DNA from: Variovorax fucosicus
GTDB lineage: Bacteria > Pseudomonadota > Gammaproteobacteria > Burkholderiales > Burkholderiaceae_C
Direction: 5' to 3'
Length of the DNA: 64,000 nucleotides
Assembly: GCF_030316825.1 (NCBI RefSeq)
Contig: NZ_JASZYU010000004.1
Coordinates: 186,001 to 250,000, forward strand
Within the stretch, counting starts at the first letter, position 1. Every line of letters begins with the position of its first letter. A program made the translations under genes and the position numbers. The notes beneath the pieces are model-generated. The model was not told where the DNA came from. It made no database searches and saw nothing but the letters and a program-made list of their open reading frames with translations. Below, piece by piece: positions 7,633-16,312 of this stretch.

Positions 7633-10506
7633 ATGAGCAACTCGACGCCGTCGGCGTACCAAGCCTATCAGGGCAATACCTACCTCTTCGGCGGCAATGC
7701 GCCCTATGTCGAAGAGATGTACGAAAACTACCTCGCCAATCCGGGCAGCGTGCCTGACAACTGGCGCTCGTATTTCGACGCACTCCAGAACGTGCCCGCC
7801 ACCGACGGCAGCAACACCAAGGACGTGGCGCACCTGCCGGTGATCAACGCCTTCGCCGAGCGCGCCAAGCAGGGCACCACGCGTGTGGTGCAGGCCAGCG
7901 GTGCCGACTCCGAACTCGGCCGCAAGCGTACCGCGGTGCAGCAACTGATCGCCGCCTACCGCAACGTCGGCGCCCGCTGGGCCGATCTCGATCCGCTCAA
8001 GCGCACCGAGCGGCCGTCCATTCCCGAACTCGAGCCCTCGTTCTACGGCTTTGCCGACGCCGATCTCGAAACGGTGTTCAACACCAGCAACACCTTTTTC
8101 GGCCGCGAAACGATGTCGCTGCGCGACCTGTTGAACGCCCTGCATGAAACGTACTGCGGCACGATGGGCGCCGAGTACATGTACACGACCGACCAGAACC
8201 AGAAGCGCTGGTGGCAGCAAAAGCTCGAGAGCGCGCGCACCAACCCGCAACTGAGCGTCGAGCAGAAGAAGCATGTGCTGAACCGCCTGACCGCCGCCGA
8301 AGGCCTCGAGCGCTTCCTTCACACCAAGTACGTCGGCCAGAAGCGTTTTTCGCTGGAAGGCGGCGAAAGTTTCATCGTTGCGATGGACGAGCTGATCAAC
8401 CAGGCCGGCGCCAACGGCGTGCAGGAAATCGTGATCGGCATGGCCCACCGCGGCCGCCTCAACGTGCTGGTCAACACGCTCGGCAAGATGCCGGCCGACC
8501 TGTTCGCCGAGTTCGACCACACCGCACCCGAAGACCTGCCGAGCGGCGACGTCAAGTACCACCAGGGCTTCAGCTCGGACGTGACCACGCCCGGCGGCCC
8601 GGTGCATTTGAGCCTCGCGTTCAACCCGTCCCACCTCGAAATCGTGAACCCCGTGGTCGAAGGCTCGGTGCGCGCGCGCATGGACCGTCGCGGCGACACG
8701 GAAGGCGACTCGGTGCTGCCGATCATCGTGCACGGCGACGCGGCCTTTGCCGGCCAGGGCGTCGTGATGGAAACGCTGGCGCTGGCCGAGACCCGCGGCT
8801 ACTACACCGGCGGCACGGTGCACATCGTCATCAACAACCAGATCGGTTTCACCACCAGCGACCCGCGCGACAGCCGCTCGACGCTGTACTGCTCGGACAT
8901 CGTCAAGATGATCGAGGCGCCGGTGCTGCACGTGAACGGCGACGACCCCGAAGCCGTGGTGCTGTGCACGCAGCTCGCATTGCAGTACCGCCAGGAATTC
9001 AACAAGGACGTGGTGGTCGACATCGTCTGCTTCCGCAAGCTGGGCCACAACGAGCAGGACACCCCCTCGCTCACCCAGCCGCTGATGTACAAGAAGATCG
9101 CCCAGCATCCCGGCACCCGCAAGCTCTACGCCGACAAGCTGGCCGCGCAAGGGCTGGGCGACACGCTCGGCGACGACATGGTCAAGGCGCAGCGCGCCGC
9201 CTTCGACGAAGGCAAGAACACCATCGATCCGGTGCTCACCAACTTCAAGAGCAAGTACGCGGTCGACTGGACGCCCTTCCTCAACAAGAAGTGGACCGAC
9301 GCCGGCGACACCGCCATTCCGACCGCCGAATGGAAGCGACTGGCCGAGCGCATCACGACCGTGCCGGCCGGCTTCACCGTGCACCCGCTGGTGAAGAAGG
9401 TGCTGGACGACCGCGCCGCCATGGGCCGTGGCGACGTCAACATCGACTGGGGCATGGGCGAGCACATGGCTTTCGCCTCGCTGGTGGCCAGCGGCTATCC
9501 GGTGCGCCTGTCGGGCGAAGACAGCGGCCGCGGTACCTTCACGCACCGCCACGCCGTGCTGCACGACCAGAACCGCGAAAAGTTCGACGAAGGCACCTAC
9601 ACGCCGCTGCAGAACGTTGCCGACAACCAGGCGCCGTTCGTCGTGATCGATTCGATCCTCTCGGAAGAAGCCGTGCTGGCCTTCGAGTACGGCTATGCCT
9701 CGAACGACCCCAACACCTTCGTGATCTGGGAAGCCCAGTTCGGCGATTTCGTCAACGGCGCGCAGGTCGTGATCGACCAGTTCATCGCATCGGGCGAAGT
9801 GAAGTGGGGCCGCGTCAACGGCATCACGCTGATGCTGCCGCACGGCTACGAAGGCCAGGGCCCGGAACACAGCTCGGCACGCATCGAACGCTTCATGCAA
9901 CTGAGCGCCGACACCAACATGCAGGTCTGCCAGCCGACCACGGCCAGCCAGATCTTCCACCTGCTGCGTCGGCAGATGGTGCGCAACCTGCGCAAGCCGC
10001 TGATCATCATGACGCCGAAGTCGCTGCTGCGGAACAAGGACGCGACCTCGCCGCTGTCCGAGTTCACCAAGGGCGGTTTCCAGACCGTCATTCCCGACAG
10101 CAAGGAGCTCAAGGCGGAGAAGGTCAAGCGCGTGATCGCCTGCTCGGGCAAGGTCTACTACGACCTGGCCAAGAAGCGCGAGGAACGCGGCGGCGACGAC
10201 GTGGCGATCCTGCGCGTCGAGCAGCTCTATCCGTTCCCGCACAAGGCCTTCGGTGCCGAACTCAAGAAGTACCCGAACCTGGTCGATGTGGTGTGGGCGC
10301 AGGACGAGCCGCAGAACCAGGGCGCCTGGTTCTTCGTGCAGCACTACATCCACGAGAACATGCTGGACGGCCAGAAGCTCGGCTACTCCGGCCGTGCCGC
10401 GTCGGCCTCGCCGGCTGCCGGCTATTCGCACCTGCACCAGGAACAACAAAAAGCGCTGGTCGACGGCGCGTTCGGCAAGCTCAAGGGCTTCGTGCTGACC
10501 AAGTAA
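7633..10506 (+). CDS. sucA: 2-oxoglutarate dehydrogenase E1 component
   Basis: 957 residues. A thiamine-diphosphate enzyme that decarboxylates 2-oxoglutarate and succinylates the lipoyl arm of SucB. Visible landmarks are the N-terminal NTYLFGGNAPYVEEMYENYL that docks E1 in the complex, GMAHRGRLNVLVN, the ThDP/Mg site around IIVHGDAAFAGQGVVMETL, and GEDSGRGTFTHRHAVLHDQ with HGYEGQGPEHSSARIERF in the C-terminal half. It starts the operon sucA-sucB-lpd. The 169-bp gap upstream contains the imperfect inverted repeat GTGTCAC-N7-GTGGCAC (7489-7509), which could be a regulator site. Confidence 0.97.
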   Translation: MSNSTPSAYQAYQGNTYLFGGNAPYVEEMYENYLANPGSVPDNWRSYFDALQNVPATDGSNTKDVAHLPVINAFAERAKQGTTRVVQASGADSELGRKRTAVQQLIAAYRNVGARWADLDPLKRTERPSIPELEPSFYGFADADLETVFNTSNTFFGRETMSLRDLLNALHETYCGTMGAEYMYTTDQNQKRWWQQKLESARTNPQLSVEQKKHVLNRLTAAEGLERFLHTKYVGQKRFSLEGGESFIVAMDELINQAGANGVQEIVIGMAHRGRLNVLVNTLGKMPADLFAEFDHTAPEDLPSGDVKYHQGFSSDVTTPGGPVHLSLAFNPSHLEIVNPVVEGSVRARMDRRGDTEGDSVLPIIVHGDAAFAGQGVVMETLALAETRGYYTGGTVHIVINNQIGFTTSDPRDSRSTLYCSDIVKMIEAPVLHVNGDDPEAVVLCTQLALQYRQEFNKDVVVDIVCFRKLGHNEQDTPSLTQPLMYKKIAQHPGTRKLYADKLAAQGLGDTLGDDMVKAQRAAFDEGKNTIDPVLTNFKSKYAVDWTPFLNKKWTDAGDTAIPTAEWKRLAERITTVPAGFTVHPLVKKVLDDRAAMGRGDVNIDWGMGEHMAFASLVASGYPVRLSGEDSGRGTFTHRHAVLHDQNREKFDEGTYTPLQNVADNQAPFVVIDSILSEEAVLAFEYGYASNDPNTFVIWEAQFGDFVNGAQVVIDQFIASGEVKWGRVNGITLMLPHGYEGQGPEHSSARIERFMQLSADTNMQVCQPTTASQIFHLLRRQMVRNLRKPLIIMTPKSLLRNKDATSPLSEFTKGGFQTVIPDSKELKAEKVKRVIACSGKVYYDLAKKREERGGDDVAILRVEQLYPFPHKAFGAELKKYPNLVDVVWAQDEPQNQGAWFFVQHYIHENMLDGQKLGYSGRAASASPAAGYSHLHQEQQKALVDGAFGKLKGFVLTK

Positions 10507-10557
10507 TTCCAACCTCACGACACAACTTAGAAGCACGCGAAGCGGAGCCAAACTCAA

Positions 10558-11829
10558 ATGTCTATCGTAGAAGTCAAAGTCCCCCAGCTGTCCGAATCGG
10601 TGGCCGAAGCCACCATGCTCACCTGGAAGAAGAAGGTCGGCGATGCCATCGCCATCGATGAAATCCTGATCGAAATCGAGACCGACAAGGTCGTGCTCGA
10701 GGTGCCGGCGCCCTCGGCCGGCGTGCTGGCCGAGATCGTCCAGCCCGACGGGGCCACGGTACTGGCCGAGCAATTGATCGCGAAGATCGATACCGAAGGC
10801 AAGGCCGGCGCCGCGGCGCCTGCTGCAGCCGCGGCACCCGCCGCCGCAGCACCTGCAGCGGCACCTGCCGCAGCCGCTGCTGCCACCGGCGGTTCGAAGT
10901 CCGACGTGGCGATGCCGGCAGCTGCCAAGCTGCTGGCCGACAACAAGCTCGGCACCGGCGACGTGGCCGGCTCGGGCAAGGACGGCCGCGTCACCAAGGG
11001 CGACGTGCTCGGCGCCGTTGCTGCCGGCGCCACCGCCAAGGCCGCACCGGCACCCGCCGTGGCCGCACCGGCCGCCAAGCCCGCGCTGCAACAGGTCAGC
11101 GCACCCACCGGCGCGCCGGATCTGGGTGATCGCCCCGAACAGCGCGTGCCGATGAGCCGCCTGCGGGCGCGCATTGCCGAACGCCTGCTGCAATCGCAGT
11201 CGTCCAACGCCATCCTGACGACCTTCAACGAGGTCAACATGGGCCCGGTCATGGAGATGCGCAAGAAGTTCCAGGACGTGTTCACCAAGGAACATGGCGT
11301 CAAGATCGGCTTCATGAGCTTCTTCGTGAAGGCCGCCGTGCATGCACTCAAGAAGTACCCGGTGCTGAATGCCTCGGTCGACGGCAACGACGTGCTGTAC
11401 CACGGTTACTTCGACATCGGCATTGCAGTCGGTTCGCCGCGTGGCCTGGTGGTGCCTATCCTGCGCAATGCCGACCAGATGAGCTTTGCCGACATCGAGA
11501 AGAAGATCGCCGAATACGGCAAGAAGGCGCAGGAAGGCAAGCTGGGCATCGAAGAGATGACCGGCGGCACCTTCTCGATCAGCAATGGCGGCACCTTCGG
11601 CTCGATGCTGTCGACCCCGATCATCAACCCGCCGCAGTCGGCCATCCTCGGCGTGCACGCCACCAAGGATCGTGCCGTCGTCGAGAACGGCCAGATCGTG
11701 ATCCGTCCGATGAACTACCTCGCGATGAGCTACGACCACCGCATCATCGACGGCCGCGAAGCCGTGCTGGGCCTGGTCGCGATGAAGGAAGCGCTGGAAG
11801 ATCCGTCGCGCCTCCTGTTCGATATCTGA
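10558..11829 (+). CDS. sucB: Dihydrolipoamide succinyltransferase (OGDH E2)
   Basis: 423 residues. Residues 2-77 are the lipoyl domain with Lys44 in ETDKVVLEVP. An Ala-rich hinge follows, then the peripheral subunit-binding domain (about 117-155, PAAAKLLADNKL...GRVTKGDV), another Ala/Pro hinge, and the catalytic domain from about 195 ending in SYDHRIIDGREAV with the HxxxDG signature. A GGAG ribosome site lies upstream. It follows sucA by 51 bp and is separated from lpd by a copy of the intergenic repeat (11834-11922). Confidence 0.97.
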   Translation: MSIVEVKVPQLSESVAEATMLTWKKKVGDAIAIDEILIEIETDKVVLEVPAPSAGVLAEIVQPDGATVLAEQLIAKIDTEGKAGAAAPAAAAAPAAAAPAAAPAAAAAATGGSKSDVAMPAAAKLLADNKLGTGDVAGSGKDGRVTKGDVLGAVAAGATAKAAPAPAVAAPAAKPALQQVSAPTGAPDLGDRPEQRVPMSRLRARIAERLLQSQSSNAILTTFNEVNMGPVMEMRKKFQDVFTKEHGVKIGFMSFFVKAAVHALKKYPVLNASVDGNDVLYHGYFDIGIAVGSPRGLVVPILRNADQMSFADIEKKIAEYGKKAQEGKLGIEEMTGGTFSISNGGTFGSMLSTPIINPPQSAILGVHATKDRAVVENGQIVIRPMNYLAMSYDHRIIDGREAVLGLVAMKEALEDPSRLLFDI

Positions 11830-11833
11830 TCCA

Positions 11834-11922
11834 CCCCCAGTCTTCGCGCACTTCGTGTCGCTTCGCCAACCCCCTGCAAGGGGGCAACACCAGCGGCCCG
11901 GCAGAGCCGGTTCCGCGGTGTT
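11834..11922 (+). repeat. Intergenic double-hairpin repeat, copy 1 (sucB-lpd)
   Basis: First of three related copies in the window. It starts with CCCCCAG and CACTTCGTGT, then stem-loop A at 11870-11884 (CCCCCT-GCA-AGGGGG), then stem-loop B at 11886-11922: AACACC-A-GCGG-C-CCGGC-AGA-GCCGG-TT-CCGC-GGTGTT. Stem B pairs in three blocks (6+4+5 bp) with small internal loops. It begins 5 bases after the sucB stop inside the suc operon, with no U-run, so it may act as an mRNA processing, stabilising or attenuating element. It is 67 bp of fully structured sequence with no coding potential that I recognise. Confidence 0.85.
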
Positions 11923-11952
11923 CTGGCGAGGAGCACTTCTTGAAAGAGGTTT

Positions 11953-13380
11953 ATGTCCAAACAATTTGATGTCATCGTCATCGGTGGTGGCCCCGGCGGC
12001 TACATCGCGGCAATCCGCGCGGCGCAACTCGGCTTCAATGTCGCCTGCATCGACGAGTGGAAGAACGCCAAGGGCGGCCCGGCACTGGGCGGCACCTGTA
12101 CCAACGTGGGCTGCATTCCTTCCAAGGCGCTGCTGCAATCGTCGGAGCACTACGAGCATGCCGGCCACGGCTTTGCGGACCACGGCATCAAGGTGGAGGG
12201 GCTCAGCCTCGACATCGGCAAGATGCTGGCCCGCAAGGACCAGGTCGTGAAGCAGAACAACGACGGCATCACCTACCTGTTCAAGAAGAACAAGATCGCG
12301 TCGTTCCATGGCCGCGGCTCGTTCGTCAAGGCGGGCGACGCGGGCTACGAGATCAAGGTGGCGGGCGCGACCGAAGAAACGATCAGCGGCAAGCAGATCA
12401 TCATCGCGACCGGCTCCAACGCGCGCGCGTTGCCGGGTACGGCATTCGACGAAGAAAACATCCTGTCGAACGACGGCGCGCTGCGCATCGGCGCCGTGCC
12501 GAAGAAGCTGGCGCTGATTGGCTCCGGCGTGATCGGCCTCGAGATGGGGTCGGTCTGGCGCCGCCTCGGCGCCGAAGTGACGGTGCTCGAAGCGCTGCCG
12601 ACCTTCCTGGGCGGTGTCGACGAACAGATCGCCAAGGAAGCCAAGAAGGCGTTCGACAAGCAGGGCCTGAAGATCGAACTCGGCGTCAAGGTCGGCGAGA
12701 TCAAGTCGGGCAAGAAGGGCGTCAGCATCGCCTGGACCAATGCCAAGGGCGAAGCGCAGACGCTCGATGTCGACAAGCTGATCGTGTCGATCGGCCGCGT
12801 GCCGAACACCATCGGCCTCAACGCCGAAGCGGTGGGCCTCAAGCTGGACGAACGCGGCGCCATCACGGTGGACGACGACTGCAAGACGAACCTCCCGGGC
12901 GTCTGGGCGATCGGCGACGTGGTGCGCGGCCCGATGCTCGCGCACAAGGCCGAGGAAGAGGGCGTGGCCGTGGCTGAGCGCATTGCCGGCCAGCATGGCC
13001 ACGTCAACTTCAACACCGTGCCGTGGGTGATCTACACGCACCCCGAGATTGCATGGGTCGGCCAGACCGAGCAGCAGCTCAAGGCCGCGGGCCGCGCCTA
13101 CAAGGCCGGCACCTTCCCGTTTCTGGCGAACGGCCGCGCACGCGCGCTGGGCGACACGACCGGCATGGTCAAGTTCCTGGCCGATGCGACAACCGACGAG
13201 ATCCTCGGCGTGCACATGGTGGGCCCGCAGGTGAGCGAGCTGATCTCCGAAGCAGTGGTGGCGATGGAGTTCAAGGCGAGCAGCGAAGACATCGCACGCA
13301 TCTGCCATGCACACCCCTCGCTCTCGGAAGCGACCAAGGAAGCGGCGCTGGCCGTGGACAAGCGCACCCTGAACTTCTGA
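11953..13380 (+). CDS. lpd: Dihydrolipoamide dehydrogenase (OGDH E3)
   Basis: 475 residues, without a lipoyl domain, unlike the PDH-linked E3 at 1040-2860. FAD site FDVIVIGGGPGGY, redox disulfide GGTCTNVGC, NAD site LIGSGVIGLEMG, and catalytic HAHPSLSE are all present. Its place after sucA-sucB assigns it to the 2-oxoglutarate dehydrogenase complex. AAGAGG upstream of the ATG may serve as ribosome site. zapE begins 4 bases after its stop. Confidence 0.96.
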   Translation: MSKQFDVIVIGGGPGGYIAAIRAAQLGFNVACIDEWKNAKGGPALGGTCTNVGCIPSKALLQSSEHYEHAGHGFADHGIKVEGLSLDIGKMLARKDQVVKQNNDGITYLFKKNKIASFHGRGSFVKAGDAGYEIKVAGATEETISGKQIIIATGSNARALPGTAFDEENILSNDGALRIGAVPKKLALIGSGVIGLEMGSVWRRLGAEVTVLEALPTFLGGVDEQIAKEAKKAFDKQGLKIELGVKVGEIKSGKKGVSIAWTNAKGEAQTLDVDKLIVSIGRVPNTIGLNAEAVGLKLDERGAITVDDDCKTNLPGVWAIGDVVRGPMLAHKAEEEGVAVAERIAGQHGHVNFNTVPWVIYTHPEIAWVGQTEQQLKAAGRAYKAGTFPFLANGRARALGDTTGMVKFLADATTDEILGVHMVGPQVSELISEAVVAMEFKASSEDIARICHAHPSLSEATKEAALAVDKRTLNF

Positions 13381-13384
13381 TCTC

Positions 13385-14482
13385 TTGAGCGTCAAAAAGG
13401 CCTACGAAGCGGAGCTCGCCACGCGCGGGTTCCAGAGCGATCCGGCGCAACTGCGCGCGGTCGAAGCGCTGGATCGCTGCGCCGGCGAATGGGCGGCCTA
13501 CAAGGAGCAGCGCTCCAACGCGTTCAAGAAGCTCATCCGCCGGCCGGAGATTCCGCGCGGCGTCTACATGTACGGCGGCGTCGGGCGCGGCAAGAGCTTC
13601 CTGATGGATCTGTTCTTCAACGCGGTGCCGCTGCGGCGCAAGACACGCCTGCACTTCCACGAGTTCATGCGGGAGGTGCACCGCGAGCTGGCCGATCTGC
13701 AGGGAACAGTCAATCCGCTCGACGAACTCGGCCTGCGGATCTCGAAGCGCTACAAGCTCATCTGCTTCGACGAGTTTCACGTCGCCGACATCACGGACGC
13801 GATGATTCTGCACCGGCTGCTGGCTGCGCTGTTCGACAACGGCGTGGGCTTCGTCACGACCTCGAACTTCAAGCCCGACGACCTGTATCCGAACGGGCTG
13901 CACCGCGACCGCATCCTGCCGGCGATCGCGCTGCTCAACGAGAAGCTCCAGGTGCTGAGCGTCGACAACGGCACCGACTACCGGCGTCGCACGCTCGAGC
14001 AGCTGCGCATGTACCTCACGCCGAACGGCGCGGCGGCCGACCACGAGATGCGCGACGCCTTCGACAAGCTGGCCGAAACCGCCGACGAGAATCCGGTGCT
14101 GAAGATCGAAACGCGCGAGATCCACGCGCGGCGCAAGGCCGGTGGCGTGGTCTGGTTCGATTTCAAGACCCTGTGCGGCGGCCCGCGCTCGCAGAACGAC
14201 TACCTCGAGATCGCAACCCAGTTCCACACGGTTCTGTTGTCCGATGTGCCGCAACTGTCGGTGAACCGGGCCTCCGAAGCACGCCGGTTTACCTGGCTGG
14301 TCGATGTGTTCTACGATCGTCGGGTCAAGCTGATCCTGTCGGCCGAGGTCGCGCCCGAGGCGTTGTACACCGACGGGCCACTGGCCCACGAGTTTCCCCG
14401 CACCGTCTCCCGGCTCAACGAAATGCAGTCGGCCGAGTTTCTGGCGCTCGAGCGCCGCACGGTCGACACCCGCCTCACATGA
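13385..14482 (+). CDS. zapE: Cell division protein ZapE (AFG1-family ATPase)
   Basis: 365 residues. An AFG1-like AAA+ ATPase that in E. coli associates with the Z-ring during late division. Walker A is GGVGRGKSFLMD (about 61-72), Walker B is LICFDEFHVADITDAM, and the family motif VTTSNFKPDDLYPNGLHRDRILPAI follows. The start is TTG at 13385, four bases after lpd; I see no better ATG in frame before the conserved region. The stop overlaps the next start (ATGA). Placement right behind sucABlpd is common in Burkholderiales. Confidence 0.93.
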   Translation: MSVKKAYEAELATRGFQSDPAQLRAVEALDRCAGEWAAYKEQRSNAFKKLIRRPEIPRGVYMYGGVGRGKSFLMDLFFNAVPLRRKTRLHFHEFMREVHRELADLQGTVNPLDELGLRISKRYKLICFDEFHVADITDAMILHRLLAALFDNGVGFVTTSNFKPDDLYPNGLHRDRILPAIALLNEKLQVLSVDNGTDYRRRTLEQLRMYLTPNGAAADHEMRDAFDKLAETADENPVLKIETREIHARRKAGGVVWFDFKTLCGGPRSQNDYLEIATQFHTVLLSDVPQLSVNRASEARRFTWLVDVFYDRRVKLILSAEVAPEALYTDGPLAHEFPRTVSRLNEMQSAEFLALERRTVDTRLT

Positions 14483-15123
14483 AGAAGATCACGCTTTCGC
14501 TGTTGTTCGCTGCCGTGGTCTGGCCCGCATGGGCCCAGACGGGCGCCACCACGGGCGGACTCAACCCCGAAGTCGAGCGCGCGCGCATCGCGACCGAACG
14601 CCAGGCGCTCGACAAGCGTGTTGCCGCCGAGCGCGCGGCCTGCTACCAGAAGTTCGCGGTCGAAGACTGCCTCGTGGACAGCCGCAGGCGGGCGCGCACG
14701 GCCTCGGACGACCTGAAGCGGCAGGAGGCTGCGCTCAACGACGTCGAACGCAAGCGCCGCGCGGCTGCGCAACTGCAGCGGATCGAGGACAAGGCCGCGC
14801 CGCAGCGCGCGCAGGAACAGGCGGCGCAGCACGAGCGTGCCGGCGAAGCCCAGAAGGCGCGCGAAGAGCGGGCCGCTGGCCATGCGACCAGCCGTGAGGG
14901 GTTGGCTGCACAAGAGGCAGAACGCCAGCGCGCGTTCGAGGCCAAGCAGCGCGCGCATGTCGAGGAACAGGCCAAGCTCGCGCGCCAGCGTGGCAAGGCG
15001 CCTTCGATGGTGCAAGAGCAGGAGAACAAGCTGGAAAAGGCGGCAAAGCATCGTGCCGAGGTCGAACGGCGCAACGCCAGTCGCGACAAACCGCGATCCG
15101 CGCCGCTGCCTGCGGCGCCCTGA
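14479..15123 (+). CDS. Periplasmic coiled-coil protein of unknown function
   Basis: 214 residues. A Sec signal peptide (MKKITLSLLFAAVVWPAWA, cleavage after AWA) is followed by an almost entirely helical, charged region of Arg/Ala/Glu/Gln repeats from about 30 to 195, with two cysteines (in ERAACYQKFAVEDCLVD) that could form a disulfide. The layout suggests a long coiled coil in the periplasm. Its ATG overlaps the zapE stop, so translation is coupled. I do not recognise a named family; a role in envelope or division is inference from the neighbour only. Confidence 0.8.
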   Translation: MKKITLSLLFAAVVWPAWAQTGATTGGLNPEVERARIATERQALDKRVAAERAACYQKFAVEDCLVDSRRRARTASDDLKRQEAALNDVERKRRAAAQLQRIEDKAAPQRAQEQAAQHERAGEAQKAREERAAGHATSREGLAAQEAERQRAFEAKQRAHVEEQAKLARQRGKAPSMVQEQENKLEKAAKHRAEVERRNASRDKPRSAPLPAAP

Positions 15124-15125
15124 AC

Positions 15126-15896
15126 TCAATGCTCCTTGGGGAGCGCCTCGAGCTTGAGGATCGCAATGCAGAGGTTGTCGCCGGTTCCGCGCGCCCGTTT
15201 GCGCGCTTCGGCCACCAGCAACTCGACCGCCGCCCGGGGTGATTGCTCGGCCACCACCGCGCCCATCTCCTCGGGCGTGAAGTAGTGCCAGAGCCCGTCG
15301 CTGCAGGCCATGAGCACGTCGCCGGGCTTGAGCCGCGTCAACTGGTGCGTGACGATCGGCGGGGGTGCAGCGGCCATGCCCAGGCATCCCAGCAGGATGT
15401 TGCCCTGCGGATGCACGTTGGCCTCTTCCTCGTTGAGCTCGCCGCGGTCGATCAGCGCCTGCACGTAGGAATGGTCGAGCGTGCGCTTCACCAGCCTGCC
15501 GCGCTGAAAGTGGTAGATGCGCGAATCGCCGGCATGGATCCAGGCACCGTCGCCGCCCGGGTTCATCACGAAAGCGGCCACGGTGCTGTGCGGCTCCTGC
15601 TCGCTCGACTGCGCCGTGAGCTTGATCACCGTGTGGGCGTCGTTCACGATCTGGCGCAGCAAGTCATGCAGGTCGTCCGTGGCCGGCGCATAGCGGCTGA
15701 ACAGCTGCTTGGCGGTCATGAGCACCTGATCCGATGCCTTGCGCCCGCCGCTGCGTCCACCCATGCCATCGGCCACCACGCCGAGCAGGCAGCCTTCCAC
15801 GCGTGGATGGTTCATCAGCAACACCTGGTCTTGCTGATAGGGCCGATCCCCCATGTGGAGGCCGGTGGCGGCGGAAATTCGAAAGCCTCGGGTCAT
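15126..15896 (-). CDS. PP2C-family serine/threonine protein phosphatase
   Basis: 256 residues, cytosolic, no membrane segment. Metal-dependent phosphatase motifs appear in order: an N-terminal acidic QQDQ, GVVADGMGGRSGG (metal-binding Asp), HAGDSRIY, DHS, and MACSDGLWHYF followed by GTGDNLCIA. It resembles the stand-alone Stp/PppA type that reverses Hanks kinases, but no kinase or FHA gene is near. It converges on the coiled-coil gene with 2 bp between stops and is divergent from the YdcH-like gene. Confidence 0.9.
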   Translation of the reverse strand: MTRGFRISAATGLHMGDRPYQQDQVLLMNHPRVEGCLLGVVADGMGGRSGGRKASDQVLMTAKQLFSRYAPATDDLHDLLRQIVNDAHTVIKLTAQSSEQEPHSTVAAFVMNPGGDGAWIHAGDSRIYHFQRGRLVKRTLDHSYVQALIDRGELNEEEANVHPQGNILLGCLGMAAAPPPIVTHQLTRLKPGDVLMACSDGLWHYFTPEEMGAVVAEQSPRAAVELLVAEARKRARGTGDNLCIAILKLEALPKEH

Positions 15897-15956
15897 GGGC
15901 GCTGCATGCGCCTGTGGCGCGATCTCGTTCGTTGTTCGTCAGTCGGTGAGACGACG

Positions 15957-15962
15957 TATTAT
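15957..15962 (+). promoter_or_regulatory. Candidate -10 box for the YdcH-like/dinG operon
   Basis: TATTAT in the divergent gap between the phosphatase and the YdcH-like gene. TTGTTC at 15932-15937 is the best -35, with a long 19-bp spacer, so support is modest. Confidence 0.35.
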
Positions 15963-16006
15963 CAAGCGAAGACGGGAAGCTCCGAAATGCTCCCGAACCG
16001 CGCCCG

Positions 16007-16210
16007 TTGGACTCCAATCTCCACTCCCTTTCCCGTCAACTGATCGAGCTGCGCATCGAGCACGGCGACCTGGACGCCACCATCGACCGGCTGGTCGAGT
16101 CGACGCCGCAGGACGAGTTGCTGCTGCGCCGGCTCAAGAAGCGGCGCCTTGCGCTGCGGGATCAGATCGAGCGGCTGGTGCGGCTGCTCGATCCGCAAGA
16201 GCCGGCGTGA
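16007..16210 (+). CDS. YdcH/DUF465-family small protein
   Basis: 67 residues, highly charged and predicted as a short helical hairpin (HSLSRQLIELRIEHGDLDATIDRL, then LLLRRLKKRRLALRDQIERL). The pattern of hydrophobics fits the DUF465/YdcH family, whose function is unknown. The start is TTG at 16007; no ATG or GTG is available in frame nearby. It lies about 100 bp ahead of the helicase gene on the same strand. Confidence 0.7.
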   Translation: MDSNLHSLSRQLIELRIEHGDLDATIDRLVESTPQDELLLRRLKKRRLALRDQIERLVRLLDPQEPA

Positions 16211-16312
16211 ACATGAATTGCCACCAGGCTTTGTGCACTTCCTGGCGTCTCGTGCGCTGGCCGCGTCGACTTCGTGCGCCGCGCCCCGTGCGCAGCGCTG
16301 AAAAAAGCTGAG

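Noticed and set aside
11834..11922. Repeat copies as Rho-independent terminators or IS ends
   Set aside because: No U-run after either stem, no transposase gene and no target duplication visible; one copy lies inside the suc operon.
7564..13395. Stop-free antisense frame of 1943 codons opposite sucA-sucB-lpd
   Set aside because: It mirrors the three suc genes codon for codon; strong GC bias at third positions removes stops on the other strand. The translation is rich in His, Arg and Ala with no domain, and no ribosome site or promoter supports it.
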